Source: Cephalopachus bancanus (lineage: Eukaryota; Chordata; Mammalia; Primates; Tarsiidae). From it: DNA of 64,000 nucleotides. How positions within the stretch are numbered: position 1 is the stretch's first letter; every line of letters begins with the position of its first letter. The stretch lies in contig JAPVLO010000019.1 of the NCBI GenBank assembly GCA_027257055.1, positions 13,721,001 to 13,785,000 on the forward strand. Direction: 5' to 3'. Shown one piece after another: positions 50,197 to 63,400 of this stretch. A program made the position numbers and the translations under genes. The notes under the pieces are model-generated. The model was not told the origin of the DNA. It did no database searches and saw only the letters and a program-made list of their open reading frames with translations.

Positions 50197-51107
50197 ATTA
50201 AGTTCAGGAGCTCATCCTAGAAAAAGTGCTACATATCTCATCGCTAAATATCACTACAGTCATCTTTGAAGTACTCCACTTGGGAAGCTATGCACTTATG
50301 CCAGCACCTAGTGCACTCATCAAAGCAATTTTGGAACTCTTTTTCTGGAATGACCATCAAAGCTGTCATACTAAGAATGTTGGAGTTTGAATTGGAGCAA
50401 CAAGCAAACATTAAATTTCTTGTTAAACTTAGCAAGAATGGAAGTGAAATTAGGGACATGCTAGTCCAAGTTTCTGGGGATAATGTCATGAAGAAAATGG
50501 CAGTGTACACATTGATTAAACATTTTTCTGAGGAATAGAAAACGTCACTGATGAAGAAAGGCCAGGACAAGCAGAACTGACTGAAACATTGCAAAAGTTC
50601 ATCAAATACTATGTCAAAATTGTTGGCTGACTGTGAGAAGCATAGCAGACCAAATAAACATTGACAGAGAAACAGGAAAATCTTAACTGAAAATCTTGGC
50701 CTGAAAAAAGTGTGTGCAAAAATGCTCCTGAAGGAGTTCCTGCAGCACGACAATGCACCAGCTTACACAACATTATCTGTGAGGGAGCATTTAGACAGTA
50801 AACAAATAACTGTATTGGAATACCCTTCCTACTCACCTGATCTGGCCCCCAATTGCCTTTTTATTCACCTAAAGATAAAGGAAATATTGAAAAGAAGACA
50901 TTTTGGTGTCATTCAAGACATCAAGGTTAATACAGCAATAGCTCTGATGTCCAGTCCAGAAAAAGAGTTCCAAAATTGCTTTGACAGGTGAACTAGGCAC
51001 TGATATCGGTGCATAGCTTCCCAAAGGGAGTACTTCAAAGGTGACCATGGTGAAATTCAGGAAGGAGGTATGTAGCACTTTTTCTAGGATGACTTCATGA
51101 ACTTAAT
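50197..51107 (+). mobile_element. Mariner transposon with duplicated inverted 3' end
   Basis: Tc1/mariner-type DNA transposon of about 910 bp. Plus-strand transposase: start at 50378 (MLEFELEQQANIKFLVKLSK, helix-turn-helix region), broken frames, then 50710-50991 with FLQHDNAPAY (second catalytic Asp) and YSPDLAPNC. The third Asp, 35 residues later, is Cys. The segment carrying the first catalytic Asp is deleted. The 3' part of the gene plus terminal repeat (50938-51107) is also present inverted at 50197-50366 in place of the normal 5' end. Inactive. Confidence 0.88.
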
Positions 51108-51109
51108 TG

Positions 51110-51300
51110 TTAGCTGTCATATATGAAAGATCTGGAAAAATGAAAAAAATAGTTAAATATATGGAGAATTTTAATTAAGAATATGAACTTATTTCAAAAA
51201 CAGTCAAATAAAAAATAAATCACAGTATCAGAGATGAATTTTTGTGGAATTAGCAAATTAAAGACACCTACAAAGGAATCATTGCCCTAGAACACAGATA
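51110..51300. other. Spacer between mariner and L1M
   Basis: No supported feature. Confidence 0.4.
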
Positions 51301-51979
51301 ATAGAAATGACCTAACAACCAAAAAAAAAAAAAAAAAAATGGAGCACCCACAAGCTGTGAAGCAATGCCAAGCAGTCTATTATATATGCAATAAGTCGCA
51401 AAAGGAAAACAGAGAAATAATTAGACAAATAAAATGCTTGAGGGGATAATGACAAATAATTTTCTAAAATTAGTGACCTAAATCAAATCACAGATCCAAG
51501 TTTGATGAACTTAAAAAAAAAACTTTATTTTAAAAACCTGGATGAATCATAACTGAACTGCTAAAAGAAAAAGACAAAAGAAAATTCTTGAAAATAGTTA
51601 GTAAAGACATAAAAGTTATTTGAAAATGAAAAAGATAGAAATGACATAAATTCTTTGTTCAAAAGTATGCAAACTCCAACATAAAAGAGGGCTTTAAGTA
51701 ATTAAAGAAAATAATCCTACCAGCTCAGAATTCTTTTCGTAGCCAAAACATTATTAAAACATGATAATTAAGTGAAAAACTTTCTCAACAGAAGTTCAAA
51801 GATCTCATTGCTATTTGAACTCTGCTATCAGAAATACTAAATTAGAAGCTATGTTTTCCAGGCAAAAGGAATGTGGATCTACACAATGGAATTAAGATTG
51901 CCAGATGGCAAAAATAAGAGTAGATGTAAAAGTCTTTTTTTTTCCTCCAAATTTCAATTGTTTTTAAAATGTGACTCTT

Positions 51980-52277
<298 letters not shown>

Positions 52278-52680
52278 TTTGACTTTCTGAAGAGTAACTA
52301 TGTATTGCAGGGTCTATAAGATATGCATTAATAAATTATATGGCAACAGTAGCCCAAAGGGTAAGAATGAGAATATAAATGCATACAGTCAAAAAGTTAA
52401 TATACTATATGTGAAGTGGCATAATATTGTTCGAAAGTAGACTGTAATAAATTGAGATGTTTATTATAAAACCTTGAGCAACCACTAGAGAAGTAATTAA
52501 AAGTCATATAAGTAATAAACCAATAGCATGAATAAAATGTAATTATAAAATTACTCACATAATATTCTTGTAGTTCTTAAGTATGATGATTGGGTATTCA
52601 TACATATGTGAAGTATGCCACCATCAAACCTTGTAGTACAACATTGTCACATTACCCATCTGACAATTAAAAAAAAACAA

Positions 52681-52951
52681 GCCGGGCTCAGTGGCTCAGC
52701 CTGTAATCCCGCGCCTTTGGGAGGCTGAGGTGAGTGGATTGCCTGAACCCGCGGGTTCGAGACCCGCCTGGGCAGCGAGACCTCATCTCTACAATAAATC
52801 AAAAAATCAGCCGGGCGTGGTAGCGCATGCCTGTAATTCCGGCTACTTGGAAGGCTGAGGTGGAAGGATCGCCGGAGCCCAGCAGGTCGAGGTTGCGGTG
52901 GCCGGGAGCGGCCACTGCACTACAGTCTGGCGACAGAGTGAGACTCCAACT

Positions 52952-52982
<31 letters not shown>
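52681..52982 (+). mobile_element. Young Alu SINE with tRNA-like T-arm
   Basis: CpG-rich dimeric Alu with an A tail of about 30. The left arm shows an A box (tggctcagcctg, 52692-52703) and a perfect B box GGTTCGAGACC (52754-52764). The B box lies in a 5-bp stem and 7-nt loop (52751-52767) that looks like a tRNA T-arm. Same diagnostic form as the copy at 23939-24242. Confidence 0.96.
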
Positions 52983-52985
<3 letters not shown>

Positions 52986-53500
52986 TAAATGGTCTAAAAA
53001 GCCAAATGAGAAGCATAGATTGTCAGATTGAATAAGAAAGCATATTCAACCATAAGAAAAAACTTATAAAGGGAAAAAACTTTTCTTATTAAAAAAAACA
53101 AGCCAAAGTATGAGACAGAAGAGTATTTATATATAAATATGATTGTAAATATTAATATATAATGCTAATCAAATAGAGATTGGTTCTATTAATGTCATAT
53201 TAAGTAATCTTTGAACAGAAATATTACCAAGGGTAAAGAATGGTAAAGAAATCAACTCATCAATGAAATTAATGGCAAATATGTGTACACATAACAAGAG
53301 AATTCCAATGAAAAGCAAAAACTGATGGAACTGAAAAGAGAAATAGATAAATCTACAATTTTATTTGGAGAATTAAACAGTCCTCTCTTGGTAGTTTGAA
53401 GAATACATAGAAATTAGAAACTTTAAACAACACTATCAGTTACCTTGACCTAGTTGAGATTTATAAAATGTAGCCTCCATCCAAGAACAGCAGGAAATAT

Positions 53501-54238
53501 GTTATTCTGAAGTATTCATGAAACATACAACCCAAATGGAAAATATGCTGAGCCATAAAACAAATCTCGTTCAATTAGGAGAAGACTGAAATAATATCTT
53601 CTTTCACTAAGTGGAATTAAATCCATAGCAGAAGCGGTTTTATTAGGGAACCTATCTACTCTCCTGGAAGCTGGGAAGCCCTTTGACCAGAAATGTGTGG
53701 CTATCAGGCATACAGACACCAATGAATATGAACTAGAGTTTATTACATGGTAAATAGCAAAAGTATTCTTCAAGAGAAAGACTCAGTTTCCTACTGAAGT
53801 AAAACAACAATGAGGAGAATGAATGGCTCTGGATTTTATTGGATTGGAAATGAACACAGGCAGGGTTTGCATGACTTGAACTTCCCTGTCAATACCAAAG
53901 GAGGAATTTTCTGGGTTTTCTTATCTGTTTTCCCAGATGCGGAGCAAAATGGAAAGAGAGTAAGGTAAGGCTGTCAGTGACTGAACATCAAAACAAGAAT
54001 CAGACTTCTTATTATAGAAAACTATCTAGGTAATTCTTATATATTTGGAAATTGAAAAACATGTTTCCATATAGTTCATGGTGTAGATAAACTTGTGTTA
54101 TAATTTACTTGAGAAGACAGAGGATGAGATGAGAGTCTCAAAGTGAGCTAAGTCTTAATCAAACATTCAGGGCAAGTTACTGTATGTAGTCTAGAATCAA
54201 TAAATCAGAATATATATAGTATGTATTATAATACATAT
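53501..54238. other. Single-copy DNA
   Basis: No gene recognised; the frame at 53516-53773 has no domain. Confidence 0.45.
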
Positions 54239-55167
54239 AATTGTATATAGCTATACATGTATATGTCACTATACATACACACATAATATAACTACGTATA
54301 CACATATACATATGCATATAATTAAGAAACATAGAGATTGCCACCAGAATAGATAGCTGAGAGAGTTACAAACGATTTCATTTGACTAGTGGAACTGAGC
54401 ATGTTAAAATTTTTAAATTTACTTTCATAGATCTATATATATGCTTTTTAAGTCTGACAAGCTAAAAACAAAAAAAAAATTCAAATCAAATAAGAAGCAA
54501 GCAAACTTTCATTCCTTGCTTTACTCTTCACTGGGGGACCTTAAGAAATTCATTTTAATTGTTTGAGTCACATGTCCTTGTCTTAGTAAGGATGGGATTG
54601 AATTGATTAACAATCCTCAAAGCGTGTCCCAGGATCACTACTGTTACAGCAAAAAGGGTTCTGATGTCAAGCTTGGGAAGTTTAAGTTGAATTAAGCAGT
54701 TTTTGGTTTTGGTTTTGTTTTAACTTAGGATGTCTGCAGGTCACCCAAGCAATTTGAACTGTGAATCTCTAAGAGAAGATTATAAACTAGCACAATCCTA
54801 AATAAAGACCATCAGAAGCCACTCTGAGTCAAACCAGGAACATCTGACGTAAGTAATGGAATTCTTCTCAGCAAGTGACATTGGATTTGCTACAATATAC
54901 AAATGCAAATAATTGTATATAGCTATACATGCATATGTCACTATACATACACACACAATATAACTATATATACATATATATGCATATAATTAAGAAACAT
55001 AGAGATTGCCACCAGAATACACAGCTGAGAGAGTTACAAGTCATTTCATTTGGCTAGTGGAACTGTGGACATGTGACTCAAACAATAAACTAGCACAATC
55101 CTAAATAAAGACCATCAGAAGCCCCTGTGAGTTAAACCAGGAACATCTGATGTAAGTAATGGAATTC
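54239..55167. repeat. Local duplication/inversion cluster
   Basis: Block A (54239-54397) recurs at 54911-55065. A 20-bp piece of 54558-54577 recurs inverted at 55067-55086. Block B (54782-54864) recurs at 55085-55167. The three secondary copies are fused end to end. Confidence 0.9.
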
Positions 55168-55312
55168 AAGGTCCCAAAGACTCTTCTACATAGCTTGACC
55201 AGAGTGGCTGTGGCTTGAAAACATGAGTTGCACATGAGGTAAACATCCATTGTGGCGAGAGGAAAATGTCAGTAAGACAACTACAGAATGTGACCTTTAA
55301 AAATGACCTGTT

Positions 55313-55605
55313 GTCCGGGCTCGGTGGCTCAGCCTGTAATCCCACGCTTTGGGAGGCTGAGGTGAGTGGATTGCCCTAGGCCACGGTTTCGAGACCCGCC
55401 TGGGCAACTTGGCGAGACCTCATCTCTACAATAAATCAAAAATCAACCGGGCGTAGTGGCGCATGCTTGTAGTTCCAGTTACTTGGAAGGCTGAGGCAGA
55501 GGGATTGCAGGAGCCCAGCAGGTTGAGGCTGTGGTGGCTGGGAGCGGCCACTGCACTCCAGTCTGGGCAACAGAGTGAGACTCCAACTCAAAAAAAAAAA
55601 AAAAA
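55313..55605 (+). mobile_element. Alu SINE
   Basis: Plus-strand dimeric Alu of the young local form (ggctcagcctgtaatccc; linker ctacaataaatcaaaaat). TSD with one mismatch: aaatgacctgt before (about 55301-55311) and aaatgatctgt after (55606-55616). The T-arm is mutated on one side. Confidence 0.95.
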
Positions 55606-55616
55606 AAATGATCTGT

Positions 55617-56045
55617 CTCTGATTCACTCTCTAAGCTATTTGTAAAATGCATAGCTGAGATATGTATACTATGACTAGGGGTTTTCTCATTCATAGTCTG
55701 TCTTAGATCTGCTGCATAATGTCTTCTATTAATTTTGATAAATATCAGCAAATCATTTCTTCAAATATAACATTTGTCTGATGTTTCTCTCCCCCCCATG
55801 CAAGTCCAACCACAAAGATAAAATTTGTGTACCTTATTGTTTATATGTGATTTCTTTTGCATATCTTTTTCTTCTGACATGTTTCAGTTCATGAATTTGT
55901 TCCACATTTTCATTTTATCTCCACTTAAGTAATGATATTGTAGTTTTCTATTATAAATGTGTTTTTAAAATTCGTTTACAGTTTTCTCTAAGCATTCATC
56001 ATTTATTTCCTAAACTAGGAGATAAGATGAGCTTTTATTTATTTG
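55617..56045. other. AT-rich DNA
   Basis: Nothing recognised. Confidence 0.45.
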
Positions 56046-56059
56046 TTTGTTAGGTTTTT

Positions 56060-58845
56060 TGTTTGTTTGTTTTTATTTCAACGGCTTTAGGGGGTACAAA
56101 TAATTTTTGGCCTGGGCTTTACATGTTACTCACAACCTCTACTTGTGAACATTGTAGCCAATAGGTGATTTTTCGTCACTTCACCACCTCCACTTCTGAG
56201 TCTCCAGTGTCCTTTATAACACTCTCTATGTCTTTCCAGACCCTTAGTTTAGTTCCCACTTATAAGTGAGAACAAGTAGTGTTTAGTTTTCTGTTTCTGA
56301 GTTAGTTCATTTAAGATGATGTTCTCCAATTCCATCCAAATTACTGCAAAAGACATTATTTAATTCTTTTTGATAGCTGAATAGTATTTCATAGTGTATA
56401 TATATATCACATTTTCATTATCCACTAATCAATTCATGGGTACTTAGGTTGATTTCACATCTTGGCAATTGTGAATTGTGCTGTGAAGAACATGTGAACA
56501 CAAGTGTCTTTTTTATATAACGACATCTGATCCTTTGTGTAGATACTTAGTAGTGGGATTGTTGGGTCAAATGGTAGATCTACTTTTAGTTCTTTGAGAA
56601 ATTTCCGTTCTAATTTCCATAGAGGTTGTAGTAATTTACACTCCCACCAAAAGCGTGTAAGTGTTTCCTTTTCTCCATGTCCACACCAGCATCTGTTTTT
56701 TGTGGAGTTTTTTTTAATAACAGCCATTCTAACTGATATAAGGAGGTATCTTGTGGTTTTGATTTTCATTTCACTGTTGATTAGTGATGTTGAATATTTT
56801 TTCATGTTTATTGGCCATTGATATTTCCTATTTTGGGAGATTTCTGTTCATATCTTTTTTCTACTTTTTAATGGAGTTGTTTGCTCTTGCTGATTTGAGT
56901 TCTTTGTAGATTCTGGATGTTAGTCCTTTTCAGATACATAGTTTGCAAATATCTTCTCCCATTCTGTAGGATGTCTATTCGCTCTGCTGATTATTTCTTT
57001 TGTTGTGCAGAAGCTTTTTACATAACTAAGTCCCACTTATTTATTTTTTTGTTTTAGTTGCATTTGTTTTTGAGGTTTTAGCCATAAGTTTTTTGCCTAA
57101 GCCAATGTCTTAGGTTTTTTTCTAGAATTTTTATGATTTCAGGTTTGACATTTAGGACTTTAATGCACCTTGAGTTTATTTTTGTATATGAGGAGAGACA
57201 AGGATCATTTTTCTGCATATAGCTATTGAATTTTCCCAGCACCATTTGTCGAATAGCATATCTTTTTCTCAGTTTTCTATGTTTTTGTCTGCTTTGTCAA
57301 AGATCACTTAGTTGTGGGTATTTCAGTTTATTTCTGGATTCTCAGAGATTCTGTTCCATTGGTCTATGTGTCTTCTCTTTCACCAGTACCATGCTATTTT
57401 GGTTACTACAGCCTTGTAGTATAATTTGAAATCAGGTAATGTGATGTCTTTGGCTTTGTTCTTTTTGCTTAGAATTTCTATGGCATTCTGGCTCTTTTTT
57501 GGTTCCATATGAATTTTAGAAAAGTTTTTTTTTCTAATTCTTTGAAAAATGACATTGGTAGTTTGATAGGGAATGCACTGAATCTGTGGATTACTTCGGG
57601 CAATATGGTTGTTTGAACAATGTTAATTATTCCAATCCATGAACATGGGTTGTTTTTCTGTCTGCTACAATTTCTTTCATCAGAGTTTTGTAGCTCTCCT
57701 TGTAGAGATCTTTTACCTAAGTTAAATATATTCCTAGGTATTTCAGCTTTCTGGCTGCTATTATAAATGGAATTAAGTTCTTGATTTGATTCTGAGCTTG
57801 GTTGCTATTGGTGTACAGCAGTGCTACTGATTTGTGTATGTTGATTTTTTATCCTAAAACTTTACTGAATTCATCGATCAAGTCCAGGAGTCTTTTGGAG
57901 GAGTCTTCAGGGTTCTCTAGGCATAAAATCACATCATCAGCACACAGACATAGTTTGATTTCTTCTTTTACAATTTGGATTGTATGTATGCATGTATGCA
58001 TGTATGTATGTATTATTTATTTTCTTGCCTGATGACTCTGGCTAGGACTTACTATGCTATGCTGAGTAGGAGTGGTGAAAGTAAGCATTCTTGCCTCATT
58101 CCAGTTCTGAGGGGGAATGCGTTCTACTTGTCTCTGTTCAAGATGACATTGGCTATAGGTTTGTCACGTTTTTTTTTTCATTTAGAAGAATGTTCCCTTC
58201 ATGCCTTTTCTGCTGATGGTTTTTATCAGGAAGGGATGCTGGATTGTATCAAGCGCTTTTTTTCTGTATTTGTTTAAATGACAATATGATTTTTGTTTTT
58301 AATTCTGCTTATATAGTGGATCATGTGTATTGACTTACACACATTGAACCACCCTTGCATTTCTGGGATAAAACCTATTTGGTCGTGGTGTATTTTTTTT
58401 TTCTTTTATGCACTGTTGAATTTAGTTTGCTAACATTTTGCTGAGGATTTTCATCTTGAAAATCTATGTTCATAAGGGATATTAGTCTGTAGTTTTCTTT
58501 TTTTCATCATGTCTTGCCCTGGCTTTGATATCAGAATGATACTGACCTCATAGAATGAGTTGGAAAGGATTCTCTCCTCTTTGATCTTGTGGAATCACTT
58601 CTGTAAAATTCATAGCAGTTCTTCTTTAAGGGTCTGGCAGATTCAGGTGTGAGTCTATCAGGTCCTAGATTTCTTTTTGTTGGGAGACTTCTAATTACTT
58701 TCTCAATCTCATGATTGTTATTGGTCTCTTCAGGGTTTCTATTTATTCCTGATTTAAGGTTAGGGGGTTGTATGTTTCCAAGAATTTATCCATTTCTTCT
58801 AGATTGTCTAGTTTGTTTCATAGAGGTGTTCATAATAGTCTTGAA
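56060..58845 (-). mobile_element. Old L1 (L1MA-like), 5' truncated
   Basis: Minus-strand L1 from the 3'UTR ('ctttagggggtacaaataat') through the ORF2 C-terminus (56455-56805 frame with LLISVRMAVIKKNS and RFWWECKLL) into reverse transcriptase, ending near 58845. It has a TGTA/TGCA microsatellite at about 57977-58014. It is older and of another subfamily than the L1s at 6.4 and 20 kb. Confidence 0.9.
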
Positions 58846-59069
58846 TGACAGGACCTGGATCCAAACCCTATACACTAGCTATGTGAGACTGTCAAAAGCA
58901 AAACTCAGCCTATTTGTCAACTGCCCCAGGATTACCAATGACCCAGGGCGAATGTAGCCCAAATGCCAGGATTTGTCAATCTTGATTTTCTTCTTTCTTT
59001 GAATCCTGGACTGTAATTCTTCTTATATTCTGAGGACTTTTTAAATTGAAGGTTTTTGTTTTTATTGCT
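58846..59069. other. Unassigned segment between two L1s
   Basis: Less AT-rich than its neighbours. No family recognised. Confidence 0.4.
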
Positions 59070-59082
59070 GAATGCTATTATT

Positions 59083-59881
59083 TTTAATTTTTTATTTTAA
59101 ATAGGTGGGGTACCATTCAGGGTTAGATATACAAATGTTCATTATGCAGTTACCCTTGTTTATGTGGTATCCTCTCCCCCCCCATCCCCCAGCAGTTTTC
59201 CACTACTGCTAATCCCACCCCCACCCTCCCCTGGCAGTTCCCGACTACTGCCATTCCCGTTCTTATAGTATTACAATAGTTGTTCAAGATCCACTTATGA
59301 GTGAGAACATGTGATACTCAGTTCTTTGTTTTTGTGATAGATCACTCAGTATTATAGCCTCTAAGTCCATCCAAGTTGCTGTGAAGTTCATAATTTTGTC
59401 CTTATTTTTGCCTGTGTCATATTCCATCTTGTATATGTACCACACTTTTTTTATCCAGTCCTCTTTTGACAGGCAGAACAGTTGGTTCCATGTTTTTGCT
59501 ATTGTGAACAATGCTGCAATAAACATGCATGTGCAGGTATCTTTTCCATAGAGTGATTTGAGTTCCTCTGGATATATTCCCGGTAGAGGAATTGCCAGGT
59601 CTTATAGGAGGTTGATTTTTAGATCTTTTAGGAATCACCATACTGTTTTCCACAGAGACTGTACTAGTTTACACTTCCATCAACAATGTAGAAGTGTTCC
59701 CTTTTTGCCGCATCCTCTCCAGCATCTGTTGTTTCTTAAGTTATTGATGATGGCCATCCTGACTGGAGTTAGGTGTTATCTCAGCTTCATTTTAATTTGC
59801 ATTTCTTTGATGACTAGTGAGGCTGAGCATATTTTCATGCATCTGTTGGCTGTTCGTATGTCTTCTTTGGAGAAGTATCTT
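59083..59881 (-). mobile_element. 5'-truncated L1 (0.8 kb)
   Basis: Minus-strand 3' end of the young local L1 family: G-rich 3'UTR block as its complement at 59180-59260, and an ORF2 tail with FIAALFTIAKTWNQ. TSD with two mismatches: gaatgctattatt at 59070-59082 and gaattctactatt at 59882-59894. Confidence 0.9.
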
Positions 59882-59894
59882 GAATTCTACTATT

Positions 59895-60250
59895 CAAGTT
59901 GTCCTAAGCAGAGGATTGTCTAAGTTAGCTAGTGTTTTGTTATGTATAAATATTAAAAATACTGTAATGCTAATATTAAAAATAATATTTGTAATATTAT
60001 TAATTTAAAATAATATCAATATTTATATTACTACTACTGTGCTTCATGCATTAGCACTAATCATCTTACTGACTGGACTACCTTCCTTACTGGTTTTCAA
60101 GATTTCCTGGCTCTGTTATTGCCTTACACAAACCTGCCTCTACACTGCTACCAGTATAGTATTCTAAAGTGAAAATTCAATACCACTTTCAAATTTTAAA
60201 TTATTTAGTAACTTCACTGCATGCAGATAATATTATGCAGAAATAATAAG
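59895..60250. other. AT-rich DNA
   Basis: Nothing recognised. Confidence 0.45.
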
Positions 60251-60254
60251 GAAG

Positions 60255-60445
60255 ATATGTACTTTAGAATAAAACAAACCTCATTTCAATTCCTTCCTCT
60301 AACAATACCTGCATTTGAGCCAGTAACTTAAGTTCTCAGGTCCAGTTGTTTAATCTCTATAATGAACATGATGTTAACACCTAACATAAAAAGTTATTTT
60401 GTAGATTAAACAAGAAGCAAAGCACTTACTCTAGAAAGTATAAGG
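60255..60445 (+). mobile_element. MIR SINE
   Basis: 'cagtaacttaagttctcagg', 'gtttaatctctataatgaac' and 'gtagattaaacaagaagcaa' follow MIR order on the plus strand. Diverged. Confidence 0.6.
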
Positions 60446-63400
60446 TTTATAACACTATAGCATTGCAAGAGTTCCATCTAAATTAGAAGTTTTCTTATAT
60501 CTGGACTACCTCTGACTGCACAAACTTTTTGTAATTTCTCTTCTCTTCATTTTTTTTCACATATTATTTCATCCTTTAATTTGGATTGAAGCCAGAGGAA
60601 AAATAGAAATAACATTTTTTCCATCATCCATAGTAGAGGGCCAAATATGATTTTTTTTTTCTATTTTAAACAAGTTAGTTAGAGGCTCCCTACCCATGAC
60701 CACTTTTTTAGATTACACTAAGGAATCAGGCCATGAAAAATATAATAATAACTGAAATATGCATGATTTCTTTTTTTATTTGAAGGCATCTCCCATATTG
60801 GTAAGTGGGAATAAAAAATTAAATATAAGCTGTTCTTCAACAAAGTAGTGGCTGCAATAACACAGAACAGGAATTCAAGTTCAGATCAAGAAAAAAACTT
60901 CTGAGGCAAATATCAAGAAAGAAACATATTTCATTTTAACAAGGGGAAAAACTGAAGTAGGATGCAAATTGTATACAATAAAGACACAAATTAGCTGGAT
61001 TTAAGTGAAATGTAACTACCTTAAAAAGGAATAAAATTGCTCTCTAAGTTCTGACCATTTTTTATCATTCTAGAGAAAAATAAAATATAATTTCCAAACT
61101 GGCAGAAAGGGTAAGTTTCCTTCTCAAAACAGAACAATGGAGACAATCAGATGGCTGCCAATTGTATACTATTTAATTAAATTGTATTATAATGCATAAA
61201 TTTTGTATCAAATGTGATATGCAACAAAAAGGGAAATATTAAAACTATATCTAAAACAATGTTGTATATTTGAAAAAAATTATTAAATGTGCCACTTCCT
61301 CAAGTGTCTGCATGATTAGCATCATTTTAACTCTTTGTTAGTTTTCAGATTTAAATTGCCTCTTTGTCATCTGATTCTTCAAATCAACCTTCTTAATCCC
61401 TTTAGAATCAAGGCACATTTGGCAACCAAATAAGAGACTAAGATATAAAAGGTACATAAAGATATAAAGGTGATCTTTAAACTTAATTCCACCATATTTA
61501 AGTTGATAAAATAGTTGATGATTTTTAAATTGGCAATATAACCTAAACATCTTAAACATAATCTTCTAGAAAATTGCGAGTGCAAACCCATTGGATAGCC
61601 TAGAGAGAGAATTTAGTCCTATGATGCTGTGAGTACCAAACACTGAGTGAGATGGATATGCACTTACTTGACTAATGAGTTCACCTTCAAACTCTGAATA
61701 CTTAAATTGAAATAAATCACCAGGCAACTATATCAGCAGCTGCAGAAAAGAAGCAAAAAAATTATAATAAATTTCAAACCAAAGAAATATTACACACTAC
61801 CAAAATTCTCATTTTATCGTATCTAAGATGCCACCATTATAAGACACAGTGTTATCTGTTGTATCACCAACAATTTTTTAAAACACTGGCAACTTACATT
61901 TTACTATTGATTCTAAGATACATTCTGATTTCAGAAATGTTAAACATAAAAAAAGTATCTTTGAAAATTAAAATGTGGTATTCTTTATTTATTGGCTTTC
62001 ACTTTTGTCTGTCATAACAAGGAGAAGTCTCAGCTTTAACCCTAGAATATCTGATATCTTCAAAATCCAGTGAAACAGGAACTGACGTTATAAACACAGA
62101 CACACAATCCCAGAGTGACTTGGTCTGACAGCAGAGTTGTAGGCACTGGAGATGCAGCAGTTAAAAAAACAGAAAAGAAGAAAGTCTTTGACCTTTAAAA
62201 GTGTGTGTGTGTGTGTATGTGTGTGTGTGCGCATGTGTGTGTGTCTGTACGTGTCCTACTTAATTCTGCCAGTGAATTTTCTTCTGCTTGGTGCTCCTAT
62301 GGCAATTTTAACTCTTATAAATTGTGTTGAATACTCACCTCACTTGAGAACATTTTTCCTATTGTCTTTCCTTCTGCCCACTTCACATTCCACAGAGCAT
62401 ATTTTCTGATCAACATCTGAAAGAACTGAACTACTAATCCACCCAGAAAGATTAAAAAATCACAAAAACAGGTTTGAAAACTACTAACCATGCATTTTCC
62501 TGTAAAAATCAGAACAAAGGAATTATCTCTACTGTTTTATTAATTTATAGTAATAGCACACATCACGATTTAGACGCCATCGCTCCACTAATTGCAGCCA
62601 CCAAGTGTGCTTTCGCAAAAATATATTTATTGAACAGTCACTATTTTCAGACACATCTCCTTTGGTGCTATCAGAAAAGACAAAATACCCTGTTAAAATC
62701 TGTAAAGTCTCTCTTTGACTGCAGTAATTATCTTTCTGCAAAGCATTTCTGAAGGACAAATTGTACATATTGTTCTTAGCAGTAACCTAAGACATAGTTA
62801 CTTTCAGTAGTCAGCGGCAGCTTTAGGATTAATAAATAAGAAAGACTTACAGTGACTGCCTGGCTTTTGTATTGGGTAGAGTGTGGGAATTTTTATTGAA
62901 TCTCATCTCCCTAGCCCTTTATGTAAGAATGAAAAGTTATTAGTTTTACCTCAAAGAATTAGAAATGTGTGATGTAACTGATGGAGATCATTATACAGGG
63001 CAGTAAAGAATAGCCCAACTTCACCTTGGAACTCACCACTATCTAGACTGATAAAGGTATCAAAAATACAGTCAAAACCATCACCACAGATGTAGCAAAG
63101 CAAAATTCATTTCTGTAAAACACGTGTAGTACAACGTACTCATGTGAAGAAGTACTCACAGATTTGTAGCCACATATTTTCCGTGGGGAAGAAGCATTCT
63201 TCAAGAAAAATGTTCTCTCACAAATCTAAAAACCCAGCTTATAAATATAAGAATTTATTTCCAAAACTTCAGTCTTCCTATTCATTTTTACCTTAAAGTG
63301 CCTTTTGAGCACTTTTTTCTTTATTTACTTTTAATTTAAAATTAATCAATCATATAGGTCTGTAGGGCAACACAAAAGTAATTTGAGCATGAATAACAGC

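Noticed and set aside
50244..50753. 169-codon minus-strand open frame
   Set aside because: Its C-terminal part is the inverted mariner transposase end; the rest is antisense to the plus-strand transposase. It is a composite and not a gene.
52751..52767. Possible tRNA gene from the T-arm and B box
   Set aside because: No acceptor stem, anticodon arm or D-arm of tRNA form surrounds it; the sequence is a 7SL-type Alu arm.
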